Assembly (NCBI GenBank): GCA_002338655.1
Contig: DDIU01000022.1
Span: 1 to 64,000, forward strand
Direction of reading: 5' to 3'
Origin: Flammeovirgaceae bacterium UBA1842
Lineage (GTDB): Bacteria; Bacteroidota; Bacteroidia; Cytophagales; Cyclobacteriaceae
DNA: 64,000 bases
Position 1 is the stretch's first letter. The number at the start of each line of letters is the position of its first letter. The position numbers were made by a program, and so were the translations under genes. The notes under the pieces were generated by a model. That model worked only from the letters and a program-made list of their open reading frames with translations. It did no database searches and was not told where the DNA came from. Shown here in pieces: positions 25,994 to 35,159 of the stretch.

Positions 25994-28849
25994 ATGACAA
26001 AATCACAAGGGGTTTTAGAGACTAAAGCGACAGATTATACTGGGCATGATGAAATAGAGATTATCGGAGCCCGGGAGCACAACCTCAAAAACATAAGCTT
26101 AACATTTCCCAGGAATAAACTTGTGGTTATAACAGGTATCAGTGGGAGTGGTAAATCTTCTTTAGCCTTCGATACTATTTATGCCGAAGGACAGAGAAGG
26201 TATATGGAAAGCTTTTCGGCTTATGCCCGATCATTTATTGGCAATTTGGAAAGACCTGATGTTGATAAAATCAATGGGCTAAGCCCAGTTATTTCCATTG
26301 AGCAAAAGACAACCTCGCGCAACCCACGATCTACAGTAGGCACGGTCACGGAAATTTATGATTTTCTTAGATTATTATATGCAAGGGCTGGTGAAGCGTT
26401 TTCCTATGTCACTGGTGAGAAAATGGTACGCCAATCCGAAGATCAGATTCTTGATCACCTTTTTGGTGCTTTTGAAAATCAAAAACTCACCATATTAGCT
26501 CCATTGGTAAAAGGGCGAAAGGGACATTATCGTGAGCTGTTTCAGCAAGTCAGGAAATCTGGTTATACCAAAGTGCGGGTAGATGGTGAGATGATGGAAA
26601 TAGCACCAAAAATGCAGGCCGATAGGTACAAGACCCACGATATAGAAGTAGTGATCGATCGCATAGTGGTGAACGAAAGTGACCGATATAGAATAAGTCA
26701 ATCTATAGGTACAGCCCTAAAAGAAGGCAAGGGTATTATAATGCTACTGGATGAGGAAGACAAAGTCCATCATTTCTCAAAATTTCTAATGGATCCTTCT
26801 AGTGGACTATCTTATGATGAGCCAGCCCCAAATTCCTTCTCATTTAACTCTCCGTATGGTTCTTGTCCTAAATGCAACGGCCTTGGGGTCACTGAAGACA
26901 TTACGGAAGACTCCGTTATCCCCAACAAAAAATTAAGTATCAGCCGTGGCGGCATACTCCCATTGGGAGAGTTCAGGGACATTTGGATATTCAAAAAAAT
27001 TGAGGCGATCCTTAAAAGATATAAAGTAAACCTAACTACGCCCATCAAAGATATTCCAGAAGAGGTACTGAATATTCTTTTATATGGTGATGATATACCA
27101 GTGGCTGTAAATTCGGTAAAGTATCCAGGTACTGACTGGCACACAAAGTTTGAAGGCATAATCAAGTTTCTTGAGAAGCAACGTGAAGGCGGTTCAGATA
27201 AAATCCAACAATGGGTAAATGACTTTACCATAGTACAAACCTGTAGTGAGTGCAATGGAATGCGTTTAAAAAAGGAGTCATTACATTTCCTTATTGACAA
27301 TAAGAATATTGCAGAACTGGCACTATTGGATATCACCTCTTTAGGTAATTGGTTTGAGAATCTGGAATCACGTTTGAGTGAAAAACAAAACCTTATTGCC
27401 GCTGAGGTATTGAAGGAAATAAGAAAGCGAATTGGATTTCTGTTGGATGTAGGTCTTGACTATTTACAACTAAACAGGCCATTGAAAACATTGTCTGGAG
27501 GTGAAGCACAACGGATAAGGTTAGCAACACAAATCGGGACTCAACTAGTAGGCGTATTATATATATTGGATGAGCCAAGCATTGGCTTGCATCAAAGGGA
27601 TAACGTGAAGCTTATCAAGGCATTAAAAGACTTGCGTGACCTGGGCAACTCTGTAATAGTGGTGGAGCATGACCAAGAAATGATGCTCGCTTCGGATTTC
27701 ATCATTGACATAGGGCCGGGAGCAGGTAGACATGGGGGGTCTATAGTAGCTCTTGGGGACCCGAAAGAGTTTTTAAAACAAAAAAGTATCACAGCTGATT
27801 ATTTAGAGGGTCGAAGAAAGATTGCTGTTCCCATAGAAAGGAGAAAAGGAACAGGAAATTCTCTCAAACTAACGGGAGCTAATGGCAATAATCTCAAAAA
27901 TGTAAACTTAGAGATTCCACTAGGCACACTTACTTTAGTAACTGGGGTTTCTGGTAGTGGTAAGTCGACCTTAATCCACGATACCTTATTCCCTATTCTC
28001 AATCAACACTTCTTTCGATCAAGAAAAGATCCGTTAGGTTATAAAAAAGTAGAAGGCCTAGAGCATTTAGACAAAGTGATTGAAGTGGACCAGTCTCCAA
28101 TAGGAAGGACGCCACGTTCAAACCCAGCAACCTATACTGGGGTTTTTACTGAAATTAGGTCATTGTTCTCAGATCTGCCCGAAGCTAAAATTAGAGGCTA
28201 TAAACCAGGACGCTTTTCATTTAATGTAAAAGGCGGACGGTGTGAGACTTGTGAGGGTGCTGGACTACGTTTGATTGAAATGGACTTTTTGCCTGATGTT
28301 CACATTCCCTGTGAAACCTGCAAAGGCAGAAGATACAACCGGGAGACACTGGAAGTACGTTTTAAAGGCAAGTCTATTTCGGATATTCTGGAAATGACAG
28401 TTGAGGAGGCCGTTACATTTTTTGAACACCTGCCAAGGATTGTACGAAAGATAAAAACACTTCATGATGTTGGACTCGGTTATATTTCCCTTGGTCAACA
28501 TGCTACCACACTTTCTGGTGGTGAGGCACAGCGGGTGAAACTTGCTACCGAACTTTCAAAGAAGGATACTGGCAAAACACTCTACATTTTAGACGAACCA
28601 ACAACCGGACTGCACTTTCAGGATATAGGGCACCTTCTCGATGTACTCAATAGGTTAGTGGATAAGGGAAATACCGTTTTGATCATTGAGCATAACATGG
28701 ATGTTATTAAAATGGCCGACCACATTGTTGACCTGGGACCAGAAGGAGGAAATAAAGGAGGGACTATAGTTTGTTCGGGTTCTCCAGAACAGATTATTAA
28801 AAATAAAAAAAGTTATACAGCACACTTTTTAGCTAATGAATTACATTGA
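25994..28849 (+). CDS. uvrA: Excinuclease ABC subunit A
   Basis: A 951-residue ABC ATPase of full UvrA length. It has two Walker A motifs (GISGSGKSSLAF and GVSGSGKSTLIH) and two signature motifs (LSGGEAQRIRLATQIG and LSGGEAQRVKLATEL). The zinc-binding clusters are also visible (CPKCNGLG...CSECNG and CETCEGAG...CETCKGR). UvrA finds helix-distorting DNA damage and loads UvrB. It is not in an operon with uvrB; uvrC lies about 16 kb away in the opposite orientation. Confidence 0.97.
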   Translation: MTKSQGVLETKATDYTGHDEIEIIGAREHNLKNISLTFPRNKLVVITGISGSGKSSLAFDTIYAEGQRRYMESFSAYARSFIGNLERPDVDKINGLSPVISIEQKTTSRNPRSTVGTVTEIYDFLRLLYARAGEAFSYVTGEKMVRQSEDQILDHLFGAFENQKLTILAPLVKGRKGHYRELFQQVRKSGYTKVRVDGEMMEIAPKMQADRYKTHDIEVVIDRIVVNESDRYRISQSIGTALKEGKGIIMLLDEEDKVHHFSKFLMDPSSGLSYDEPAPNSFSFNSPYGSCPKCNGLGVTEDITEDSVIPNKKLSISRGGILPLGEFRDIWIFKKIEAILKRYKVNLTTPIKDIPEEVLNILLYGDDIPVAVNSVKYPGTDWHTKFEGIIKFLEKQREGGSDKIQQWVNDFTIVQTCSECNGMRLKKESLHFLIDNKNIAELALLDITSLGNWFENLESRLSEKQNLIAAEVLKEIRKRIGFLLDVGLDYLQLNRPLKTLSGGEAQRIRLATQIGTQLVGVLYILDEPSIGLHQRDNVKLIKALKDLRDLGNSVIVVEHDQEMMLASDFIIDIGPGAGRHGGSIVALGDPKEFLKQKSITADYLEGRRKIAVPIERRKGTGNSLKLTGANGNNLKNVNLEIPLGTLTLVTGVSGSGKSTLIHDTLFPILNQHFFRSRKDPLGYKKVEGLEHLDKVIEVDQSPIGRTPRSNPATYTGVFTEIRSLFSDLPEAKIRGYKPGRFSFNVKGGRCETCEGAGLRLIEMDFLPDVHIPCETCKGRRYNRETLEVRFKGKSISDILEMTVEEAVTFFEHLPRIVRKIKTLHDVGLGYISLGQHATTLSGGEAQRVKLATELSKKDTGKTLYILDEPTTGLHFQDIGHLLDVLNRLVDKGNTVLIIEHNMDVIKMADHIVDLGPEGGNKGGTIVCSGSPEQIIKNKKSYTAHFLANELH

Positions 28850-28985
28850 CAAAACGCTTTGTTTATTACATGAGGCTGTTTTATTGATATAATTTTAATT
28901 AATTTAAAAAGTGGATACTGTTACAACCTCACCGTGACAGTTTGTTATCCGCAAGAATTCGATATGTAATCTTAATAAGCACGGC

Positions 28986-29849
28986 ATGATTAGATCAACT
29001 ATTAAATGTTCACTATTTTCAATTCTTTGTGTATTGTTTTCTTTTCCTTCCTTTGGTCAGCTTACTGGTGACACCTATGCTCAGGCAAAGGCAAAAAAAA
29101 CAGCTAATTGGGTATATACCTATGCTGAAGCCCCAGGTTTTGTTTCTAAAAATTCAAGCGGCCAGATGACAGGTATTTGCGTAGATCTAATGGCCAAATT
29201 CAAGGAATATGTAGAGGCTAAAGACGGTATCAAAATATCGGTGACCTACAAAGCCAAGAACCCAAATGACTTTACTAAATTTTTGGAGGAAGTGAAAAAT
29301 GCCAAAGGTGGAGTATTTGGCTTGAGTAACACCACTATTACAACAGCTAGAAAATCATCATATAATTTCAGTCCTCCTTATATTACCAATATTGGGATGA
29401 TCCTTTCCAGTAATGCTGTGCCTACAATGACCAATATGGCGGATATCGCTACTAAGTTTAAAGGAATGACGGCCGTTACGGTTAAAAACTCTACAAATGA
29501 AAAGCGTATTTTGGATATTAAGGAGAGTTATTTCCCCGACTTGAAGATTGATTACGTACCTTCTTTTGCACAAGCCATGAATATCATAGTCAAAGATCCC
29601 AAGAAGTTTACAAATGTTGATTTCACTTATTATTTTGATGCCATACAAAATCGTAAACCGGTTAAGCGACATCCAGGAGGTGACGAACAGACAGAACAAT
29701 TTGGCATAATCATGCCGCTTTCCAATGATTGGTCTCCTTTACTTGATTCGTTTATGACTGATGAATTTCTTCAAAGTGTAGAGTACAAAAAAATAATTTC
29801 CAGCAATTTGGGACAGGCAGCCATGAAGTTTTTTGATACCCTAAAATAA
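28986..29849 (+). CDS. Periplasmic solute-binding protein (family 3-like)
   Basis: A 287-residue secreted protein. A signal peptide ends near FPSFG, followed by a bilobal amino-acid-binding-protein-like sequence: NWVYTYAEAPGFVSKNSSGQ, GICVDLMAKFKEYV, FSPPYITNIGMIL, TAVTVKNSTNEKRIL and a C-terminal PLSNDWSPLLDSFM. No ABC permease or ATPase gene is adjacent, so it may act as an orphan receptor or work with a distant transporter. A strong terminator follows at once. Confidence 0.78.
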   Translation: MIRSTIKCSLFSILCVLFSFPSFGQLTGDTYAQAKAKKTANWVYTYAEAPGFVSKNSSGQMTGICVDLMAKFKEYVEAKDGIKISVTYKAKNPNDFTKFLEEVKNAKGGVFGLSNTTITTARKSSYNFSPPYITNIGMILSSNAVPTMTNMADIATKFKGMTAVTVKNSTNEKRILDIKESYFPDLKIDYVPSFAQAMNIIVKDPKKFTNVDFTYYFDAIQNRKPVKRHPGGDEQTEQFGIIMPLSNDWSPLLDSFMTDEFLQSVEYKKIISSNLGQAAMKFFDTLK

Positions 29850-29882
29850 AAAATGCCCCAATGAATATCAGGGCATTTTTCT
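29849..29882 (+). terminator. Terminator after the solute-binding protein gene
   Basis: AAAAATGCCC pairs with GGGCATTTTT (29871-29880) around a 12-nt loop. It starts at the last base of the stop codon. Confidence 0.9.
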
Positions 29883-30062
29883 TCTCAAACCAAAACCTAA
29901 AAACTCATCAACTATGAATTTGAGATTCAATGTTATAACGGAGAAGTCAGCCAATAAAGTTCATTTCAAATCTCAAAATAAATTTTCGGGGCAATAATGA
30001 ATATTAAAGGAGGCAGTACGTAACTTCGAACCGCACAAAGAAAGGGGTAAAAACAAGAAGTA

Positions 30063-31355
30063 ATGATACCAGTACCAGAGACATCGCTTCCTAGGGTAAT
30101 TGTAATTGGTGGCGGATTTGCGGGGGTCAAACTTGTCAAAAATTTAAAAAAGCTCCCAATTCAAGTTGTACTTTTCGACCGCAATAATTACCATACCTTT
30201 CAGCCATTACTTTATCAGGTAGCCACAGCTGGACTAGAGCCAGATTCTATAGCCGACCCACTGCGTAAGCAGTTGGAGCTTATGAAATACTTCTACTTTA
30301 GAATGGGGGAAGTATATTCTGTAGATACGAAATTAAAGGTCATTGATACGGAAATTGGCCAACTCAACTATGATTACCTTGTCATTGCTACAGGATCAAA
30401 AACAAACTATTTTGGCAATCAGTCCATTATGGACAATGCGTTTCCATTGAAACAAATTCCACAAGCATTGGACTTACGAAGCCACATTCTCCAAAATTTT
30501 GAAGCTGCTACCATTACCACTGATCCGGTGGAGATGAAATCCCGCATGAATATAGCCATAGTTGGTGGCGGGCCTACAGGAGTGGAGGTGGCAGGCGCAC
30601 TAGGGGAGCTAAAGAAAAATGTATTGCCTGACGACTATCCTGAACTTGATTTTGATCAGATGCACATCACGTTACTGGAGGGTGCTGACAAACTTCTTGG
30701 CGGGATGTCAGCATCGTCATCAAACCGGGCACTTAAATATTTAAAGAAGTTCGATGTTGAAGTAAAATTGAATACGCTTGTAAAATCTTATGACGGCAAT
30801 GTGGCAAAACTCAATGTAGGGGACGATATCGTTACTCACACCCTTATTTGGGCGGCAGGTGTAGAAGGCAATTTCCCCAAAGGACTGCCAGAGACGGCAA
30901 TAAGCCATGGAAGGATTTCTGTTGATCATTTTAATCAGGTAAAAGATACCGAAAATGTTTTTGCCATAGGTGACATAGCTTTAATGCAAGATGAAATACA
31001 CCCCAAAGGGCATCCTATGTTGGCACCAGTAGCCATTCAACAGGGTGATCTACTGGCCAAAAACTTAAAAAGACTGATAAAGAAGCAACCCCTGTTACCA
31101 TTTAAATACAAAGACAAAGGCTCGATGGCTACAATTGGTAGAAATAAAGCCGTTGTTGATTTGCCGGGCAATTTGAGGTTTGGCGGATTTTTTGCCTGGC
31201 TTATTTGGATGTTTGTTCACCTAATTTCAATTATCGGTTTCAGGAATAGGATAATCGTATTCAGCAACTGGGTTTGGAATTATTTCACTTATGACAAGGG
31301 GACCCGCTTAATAATTCGGAAATTTATTCCCAATAATCAGAAATCGACAAAATGA
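30063..31355 (+). CDS. ndh: Type II NADH dehydrogenase (NAD(P)/FAD oxidoreductase)
   Basis: A 430-residue flavoprotein. The FAD-binding fold is VIVIGGGFAGVKLVKNL near the N-terminus, and the NAD-binding fold is IAIVGGGPTGVEVAGAL at about 162. The FAD-closing motif is VFAIGDIAL and the quinone-side segment is APVAIQQGDLLAKNL. The C-terminal hydrophobic stretch (FFAWLIWMFVHLISIIGF) is the usual membrane-attachment region. NDH-2 passes electrons from NADH to quinone without pumping ions. Its stop overlaps the next small gene by 4 nt (ATGA). Confidence 0.93.
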   Translation: MIPVPETSLPRVIVIGGGFAGVKLVKNLKKLPIQVVLFDRNNYHTFQPLLYQVATAGLEPDSIADPLRKQLELMKYFYFRMGEVYSVDTKLKVIDTEIGQLNYDYLVIATGSKTNYFGNQSIMDNAFPLKQIPQALDLRSHILQNFEAATITTDPVEMKSRMNIAIVGGGPTGVEVAGALGELKKNVLPDDYPELDFDQMHITLLEGADKLLGGMSASSSNRALKYLKKFDVEVKLNTLVKSYDGNVAKLNVGDDIVTHTLIWAAGVEGNFPKGLPETAISHGRISVDHFNQVKDTENVFAIGDIALMQDEIHPKGHPMLAPVAIQQGDLLAKNLKRLIKKQPLLPFKYKDKGSMATIGRNKAVVDLPGNLRFGGFFAWLIWMFVHLISIIGFRNRIIVFSNWVWNYFTYDKGTRLIIRKFIPNNQKSTK

Positions 31356-31597
31356 AAAAACTTTCGACACAATACCTAGTTGGTATCGCAATGCTGTTTT
31401 TTTCTTTATATCAGTTAGCTAAACCTGATTTTTGGGAAGCCTCTTTGTATTTATCAGCAGGGTTAGCGTTCATTTCCATGGGGCTTGTCAAAAACAAGGT
31501 TTTCGAAAATCATGAGAAAGCGATGACCATTATTTCCTGGACCCTGATTATCATCGCTGGCTTTTTACTGCTTTTTTTAGCAAGAACGGATACTTAA
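31352..31597 (+). CDS. Small two-helix membrane protein after ndh
   Basis: An 81-residue protein with about two or three hydrophobic segments (7-20, 28-45 and 58-77). The family is not recognised. The ATGA overlap with ndh implies translational coupling, so it may be linked to NDH-2 function or simply share its mRNA. No catalytic motif is seen. Confidence 0.65.
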   Translation: MKKLSTQYLVGIAMLFFSLYQLAKPDFWEASLYLSAGLAFISMGLVKNKVFENHEKAMTIISWTLIIIAGFLLLFLARTDT

Positions 31598-31739
31598 CCC
31601 GGACTGTGCGTTATTACTTTGTAATGAACTCATAATGAATGGTTTTGCCCCTTCCATGGGAATTTTACTCCATTTGTAAAAAAGTATCCTTCTTGATCTT
31701 ATTATTCGGTAATTTTAATATTCTCAATCTGATTATTAT

Positions 31740-32801
31740 TTGAATAAATTAAAACTATACTGGTCATTACAAATAGGCGGTTGGCTTTCTTTTGCATTTA
31801 TCCAGATTCTGGGGTTCTTGCTTTTAGGAAGTGTTGGCCTCACTTTTTATCAGGTATCTTTTTGGCTTTTGGAGGCCGTATTGTTTCTCATTACTACCCA
31901 TCTATTCAGGAACTTCATTATTGTAAATAGTTGGTTGGCTTTTAATATGAGCAAGCTAATACCACGTATTGTTGTATCCGTTTTCATCTTGGCCTTGATT
32001 GTCTACATTTTAAGAATGATAATTTCTATCCCTCTTGGGATGTATAACCCCAATATAGCATGGAGCTTTTCCAATGTGCTGGGCTTGTCAACGGTATATG
32101 CATTGATTTTTTTCCTTTGGTCGGTATTGTATTTCATTTACCACTATTTCGAACGATATAACACTTCGTTGAAACATCAGGCAGCTATTCATGAAATAGA
32201 GCTGAATAACTTAAAATCACAGCTTAATCCACACTTTATATTCAATGCACTTAATAGCATTCGGGCATTGGTTGACGAAAATCCAAAAAAATCCAAAAAC
32301 TCGATTACGCAGCTGTCTAATATTCTGCGAAACTCATTAGTATCAGATAAAAAAAGGTTGACAAGATTTGACGAAGAGCTAAAAATAGTGAAAGATTATT
32401 TAGGTCTTGAAACCATTAGGTTTGAAGAACGTTTGAAAACTAATTTTGAGATCCATCCAGATTCAAATATGTATTTTGTGCCTCCATTAATGCTCCAAAC
32501 TTTGGTAGAAAACGGTATCAAACACGGCATTTCCAAACTCAAAGAAGGCGGCTTCATTTCACTAAAAACCATTGTTTCGGAGAACACTTTCAAAATTGAA
32601 ATTAGGAATAGCGGTATTTATAAATTGAACGGAACCAGCAGAAACAAACCCGGACTTGGTTTAAAAAACACGAAACAAAGACTGGAATTGCTTTACGGGG
32701 AAACAGCTTCGCTACGTATTCTAAATGAAGGTCAAAATATAGTTTTAACAGAATTAATTATTCCACACTACAACTATGAGAGCACTAATAATAGACGATG
32801 A
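31740..32801 (+). CDS. LytS-type sensor histidine kinase
   Basis: A 353-residue membrane kinase of the His_kinase (PF06580-like) family. Four membrane segments occupy about 8-140. The cytoplasmic part has LKSQLNPHFIFNALNSIRAL, with the phospho-acceptor His165, then LETLVENGIKHGI-like LVENGIKHG and GLGLKNTKQRLELLYG. The start is a TTG. The 3' end overlaps the response regulator gene by 26 nt, a tightly coupled pair. Confidence 0.9.
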   Translation: MNKLKLYWSLQIGGWLSFAFIQILGFLLLGSVGLTFYQVSFWLLEAVLFLITTHLFRNFIIVNSWLAFNMSKLIPRIVVSVFILALIVYILRMIISIPLGMYNPNIAWSFSNVLGLSTVYALIFFLWSVLYFIYHYFERYNTSLKHQAAIHEIELNNLKSQLNPHFIFNALNSIRALVDENPKKSKNSITQLSNILRNSLVSDKKRLTRFDEELKIVKDYLGLETIRFEERLKTNFEIHPDSNMYFVPPLMLQTLVENGIKHGISKLKEGGFISLKTIVSENTFKIEIRNSGIYKLNGTSRNKPGLGLKNTKQRLELLYGETASLRILNEGQNIVLTELIIPHYNYESTNNRR

Positions 32802-33495
32802 AAGACTGGCACGAAAGGAATTAACCACGCTGCTGGAGGAATATGATCAAATAGAAATCATTGGTGAGGCTGCAAATGCAGACGAGGCAATTGAAATAAT
32901 AGATGAGCAAAATCCTGATCTGCTATTTTTGGATATCCAGATGCCTGGGAAAACGGGATTTGAGTTGCTTGAGCAACTTGATGATGTACCCAAAGTCATA
33001 TTTACCACAGCCTATGATGAATTTGCATTGAAGGCTTTTGAAGTGAACGCACTGGATTATTTATTAAAACCCATTCAACCCGACAGATTAAAAGATAGCA
33101 TTGCCAAATTGCAAGAGGTGGAAAGAAAGGTGAAATCCACTGACTTTAAGGACAAGAAATTAGGGCTTGAAGACCAGGTATTTGTAAAGGATGGCGACCG
33201 CTGTTGGTTTGTTAGCTTGGCAAATGTTCGGGTTTTTGAATCTGATGGAAACTATATCAAAGTATATTTTGATACCAATCGGCCTATGATACATAAATCA
33301 CTCAATGCCTTGGATGAAAAATTGGACCCTCGTAGTTTTTTCAGGGCCAGTCGAAAACATATTGTTAATTTGAGTTGGGTGGAAACCATTGAACCCTGGT
33401 TTAATGGTGGGCTGATGGTGAAACTCAAAGGCGGTGATAAAGTGGAGGTAAGTCGCAGGCAGGCTGCAAAGTTCAAGGATATGATGAGCCTTTAA
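32776..33495 (+). CDS. LytTR-family response regulator
   Basis: A 239-residue regulator with a receiver domain (1-118) and a LytTR DNA-binding domain (about 140-239). The acidic pocket is Asp7/Asp8, the phosphorylation site is Asp53 in LLFLDIQMPG, and the conserved lysine is in DYLLKPI. The LytTR part contains VRVFESDGNYIKVY and FFRASRKHIVNL. It overlaps the LytS-type kinase gene and is its cognate regulator. Confidence 0.93.
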   Translation: MRALIIDDERLARKELTTLLEEYDQIEIIGEAANADEAIEIIDEQNPDLLFLDIQMPGKTGFELLEQLDDVPKVIFTTAYDEFALKAFEVNALDYLLKPIQPDRLKDSIAKLQEVERKVKSTDFKDKKLGLEDQVFVKDGDRCWFVSLANVRVFESDGNYIKVYFDTNRPMIHKSLNALDEKLDPRSFFRASRKHIVNLSWVETIEPWFNGGLMVKLKGGDKVEVSRRQAAKFKDMMSL

Positions 33496-33496
33496 T

Positions 33497-33874
33497 TTAT
33501 CCCTGAGCTTGTTTTTTCACAAGATCTATTAACTCTGCTTCCACATTCCAGTCTTTGGCAAGTTTGAGCATGGCCGTGGCCTCTAGCTCTGTGACATACC
33601 CCTTTAGGTTATTTGCCTGCCATACCATATCAATGTACATCACCCTTTTGTTTTTAGGGTAATCGCCAATTATATCGTTTAGATATTCACGGGCCCTATC
33701 AAATGAATTGAAATAATCTTTGGCAATAAACTCATTCGCCCATTTTAACTCCTCATGACCTTTTAGCTCTTCTGCAGTGGCATTTAGGTTCTCCCTTTCC
33801 TCATCATCCAATCCATGGTAATGGAAGATCACTGATTTTAAGAGTAGATATGCTTTTTTTTCTTCTGAGGTCAT
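33497..33874 (-). CDS. Uncharacterised small helical protein
   Basis: A 125-residue acidic, helix-rich soluble protein with no signal peptide. The C-terminal part (VTELEATAMLKLAKDWNVEAELID) is faintly like TerB-type helical domains, but this is not firm. It is convergent with the LytTR gene, with 1 nt between stops. Confidence 0.6.
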   Translation of the reverse strand: MTSEEKKAYLLLKSVIFHYHGLDDEERENLNATAEELKGHEELKWANEFIAKDYFNSFDRAREYLNDIIGDYPKNKRVMYIDMVWQANNLKGYVTELEATAMLKLAKDWNVEAELIDLVKKQAQG

Positions 33875-34003
33875 ACGTGTAAGGTTAGCACAAAAAAAGA
33901 AAATTATTTCATAAAAACTACCTTAATCCACTTATAAATGGGAAATATTCAAACGATTAATTTATAATTAATTTGATTGACAAAACTTTATATAGGAATA
34001 AAT

Positions 34004-35122
34004 TTAGTTGTCAACTATGAATAGGTCAGCTGAAATCTGATCTGCTAAAAGACGGCCTCTTTTTGTTAATACTAAATGATTATTGGTTAATACTGCATGG
34101 CCTGCATGTATTAATTTCTGCACATATTGAGGATCAAGCAAGTACCCCATTTGCTGTAATACCGTTAGGTCTGAACCCCACTTTGTTCTCAGGGTTGTTA
34201 GCAAATAATCATTTATTTGATCTTCCCGGGTGAGCTTTTCAAGTGAACTTGGGCTTTCCCCATGCCCAATAGCCACCATATATTTTTGGTTATTACTTAC
34301 ATTGTACTGTCTGCTTGTCAGGTTGTACGAGTGAGCGCTTGGTCCAATACCCAGATAGGGCTTTTGTTGCCAATAAGCCGTATTATGTTTGGAGTAATAT
34401 GTTGGTTTGCTAAAATTTGAAATTTCATATTGTTCATAACCTGCCTTTTCAAGCAAGTCCAACATTATTTCAAATTGTTCTGCTGAATAATCATCCTCAA
34501 CGGGTTTCAATTTTCCTTTCTTAAGCCAATGGCCAAAGGCTGTTTTGGGTTCTATTGTAAGGCAGTAGGCTGAAATGTGTGCTGGATCAAAAGCAATAAG
34601 TTTCTTTAAATCCTCCTTCCATTGTACATGTGATCGGTTAGGGATGCCATATATGAGGTCAACGCTAATGTTATCAAATCCTTCTTGCTTCGAAAGTTCA
34701 ATGCAATTGGACGCTTGTTTATCATTATGCGCTCTATTGAGAAACTGAAGGACTGTAGAATCGAATGATTGCACACCAATACTTAACCTGTTTATTCCAG
34801 CATTTTTAAATTCCAATAGTTTCCCCTTACTTAAATCGTCAGGATTAGCTTCTAATGTAATTTCTGAATTAGAGATGACATCAAATTCTTCCCTAACCTT
34901 TTTAATTAGATTGGAGAGCTGGACTGAAGTTAGCAATGAAGGTGTACCCCCGCCAAAATAAATGGTTTCGACTGGCTCTCTGAGATATTTTTTTCGAATA
35001 TCGATTTCCTTCATCAGGCATTCCACCATTTGGTCCATCCTGACCACGTTCGTACTAAAATGGAAGTCACAGTAGTGGCAAGCCTGTTTACAAAATGGAA
35101 TATGGATGTATATACCTGCCAA
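34004..35122 (-). CDS. hemW: HemW-like radical SAM heme chaperone
   Basis: This radical SAM protein of the HemW/HemN family has the cluster motif CKQACHYC (C-x3-C-x2-C) in the N-terminal GIYIHIPFC block typical of HemW. ETIYFGGGTPSLL, GVQSFD and DLIYGIPN follow. Unlike true coproporphyrinogen dehydrogenase (HemN), HemW binds heme and delivers it to target proteins. I place the start at TTG 35122, two residues before the GIYIHIPFC block. The frame stays open to 35197, but that extension is unconserved and overlaps the divergent gene. Confidence 0.88.
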   Translation of the reverse strand: MAGIYIHIPFCKQACHYCDFHFSTNVVRMDQMVECLMKEIDIRKKYLREPVETIYFGGGTPSLLTSVQLSNLIKKVREEFDVISNSEITLEANPDDLSKGKLLEFKNAGINRLSIGVQSFDSTVLQFLNRAHNDKQASNCIELSKQEGFDNISVDLIYGIPNRSHVQWKEDLKKLIAFDPAHISAYCLTIEPKTAFGHWLKKGKLKPVEDDYSAEQFEIMLDLLEKAGYEQYEISNFSKPTYYSKHNTAYWQQKPYLGIGPSAHSYNLTSRQYNVSNNQKYMVAIGHGESPSSLEKLTREDQINDYLLTTLRTKWGSDLTVLQQMGYLLDPQYVQKLIHAGHAVLTNNHLVLTKRGRLLADQISADLFIVDN

Positions 35123-35159
35123 GTAGTTATATTTGAGTTCCTCAAAATTACCTGATTTC

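Noticed and set aside
33597..33612. Extra copy of the CCCTTTAGG repeat core
   Set aside because: It lies inside a coding gene without the GGGGT tail or paired end, so it is a chance match.
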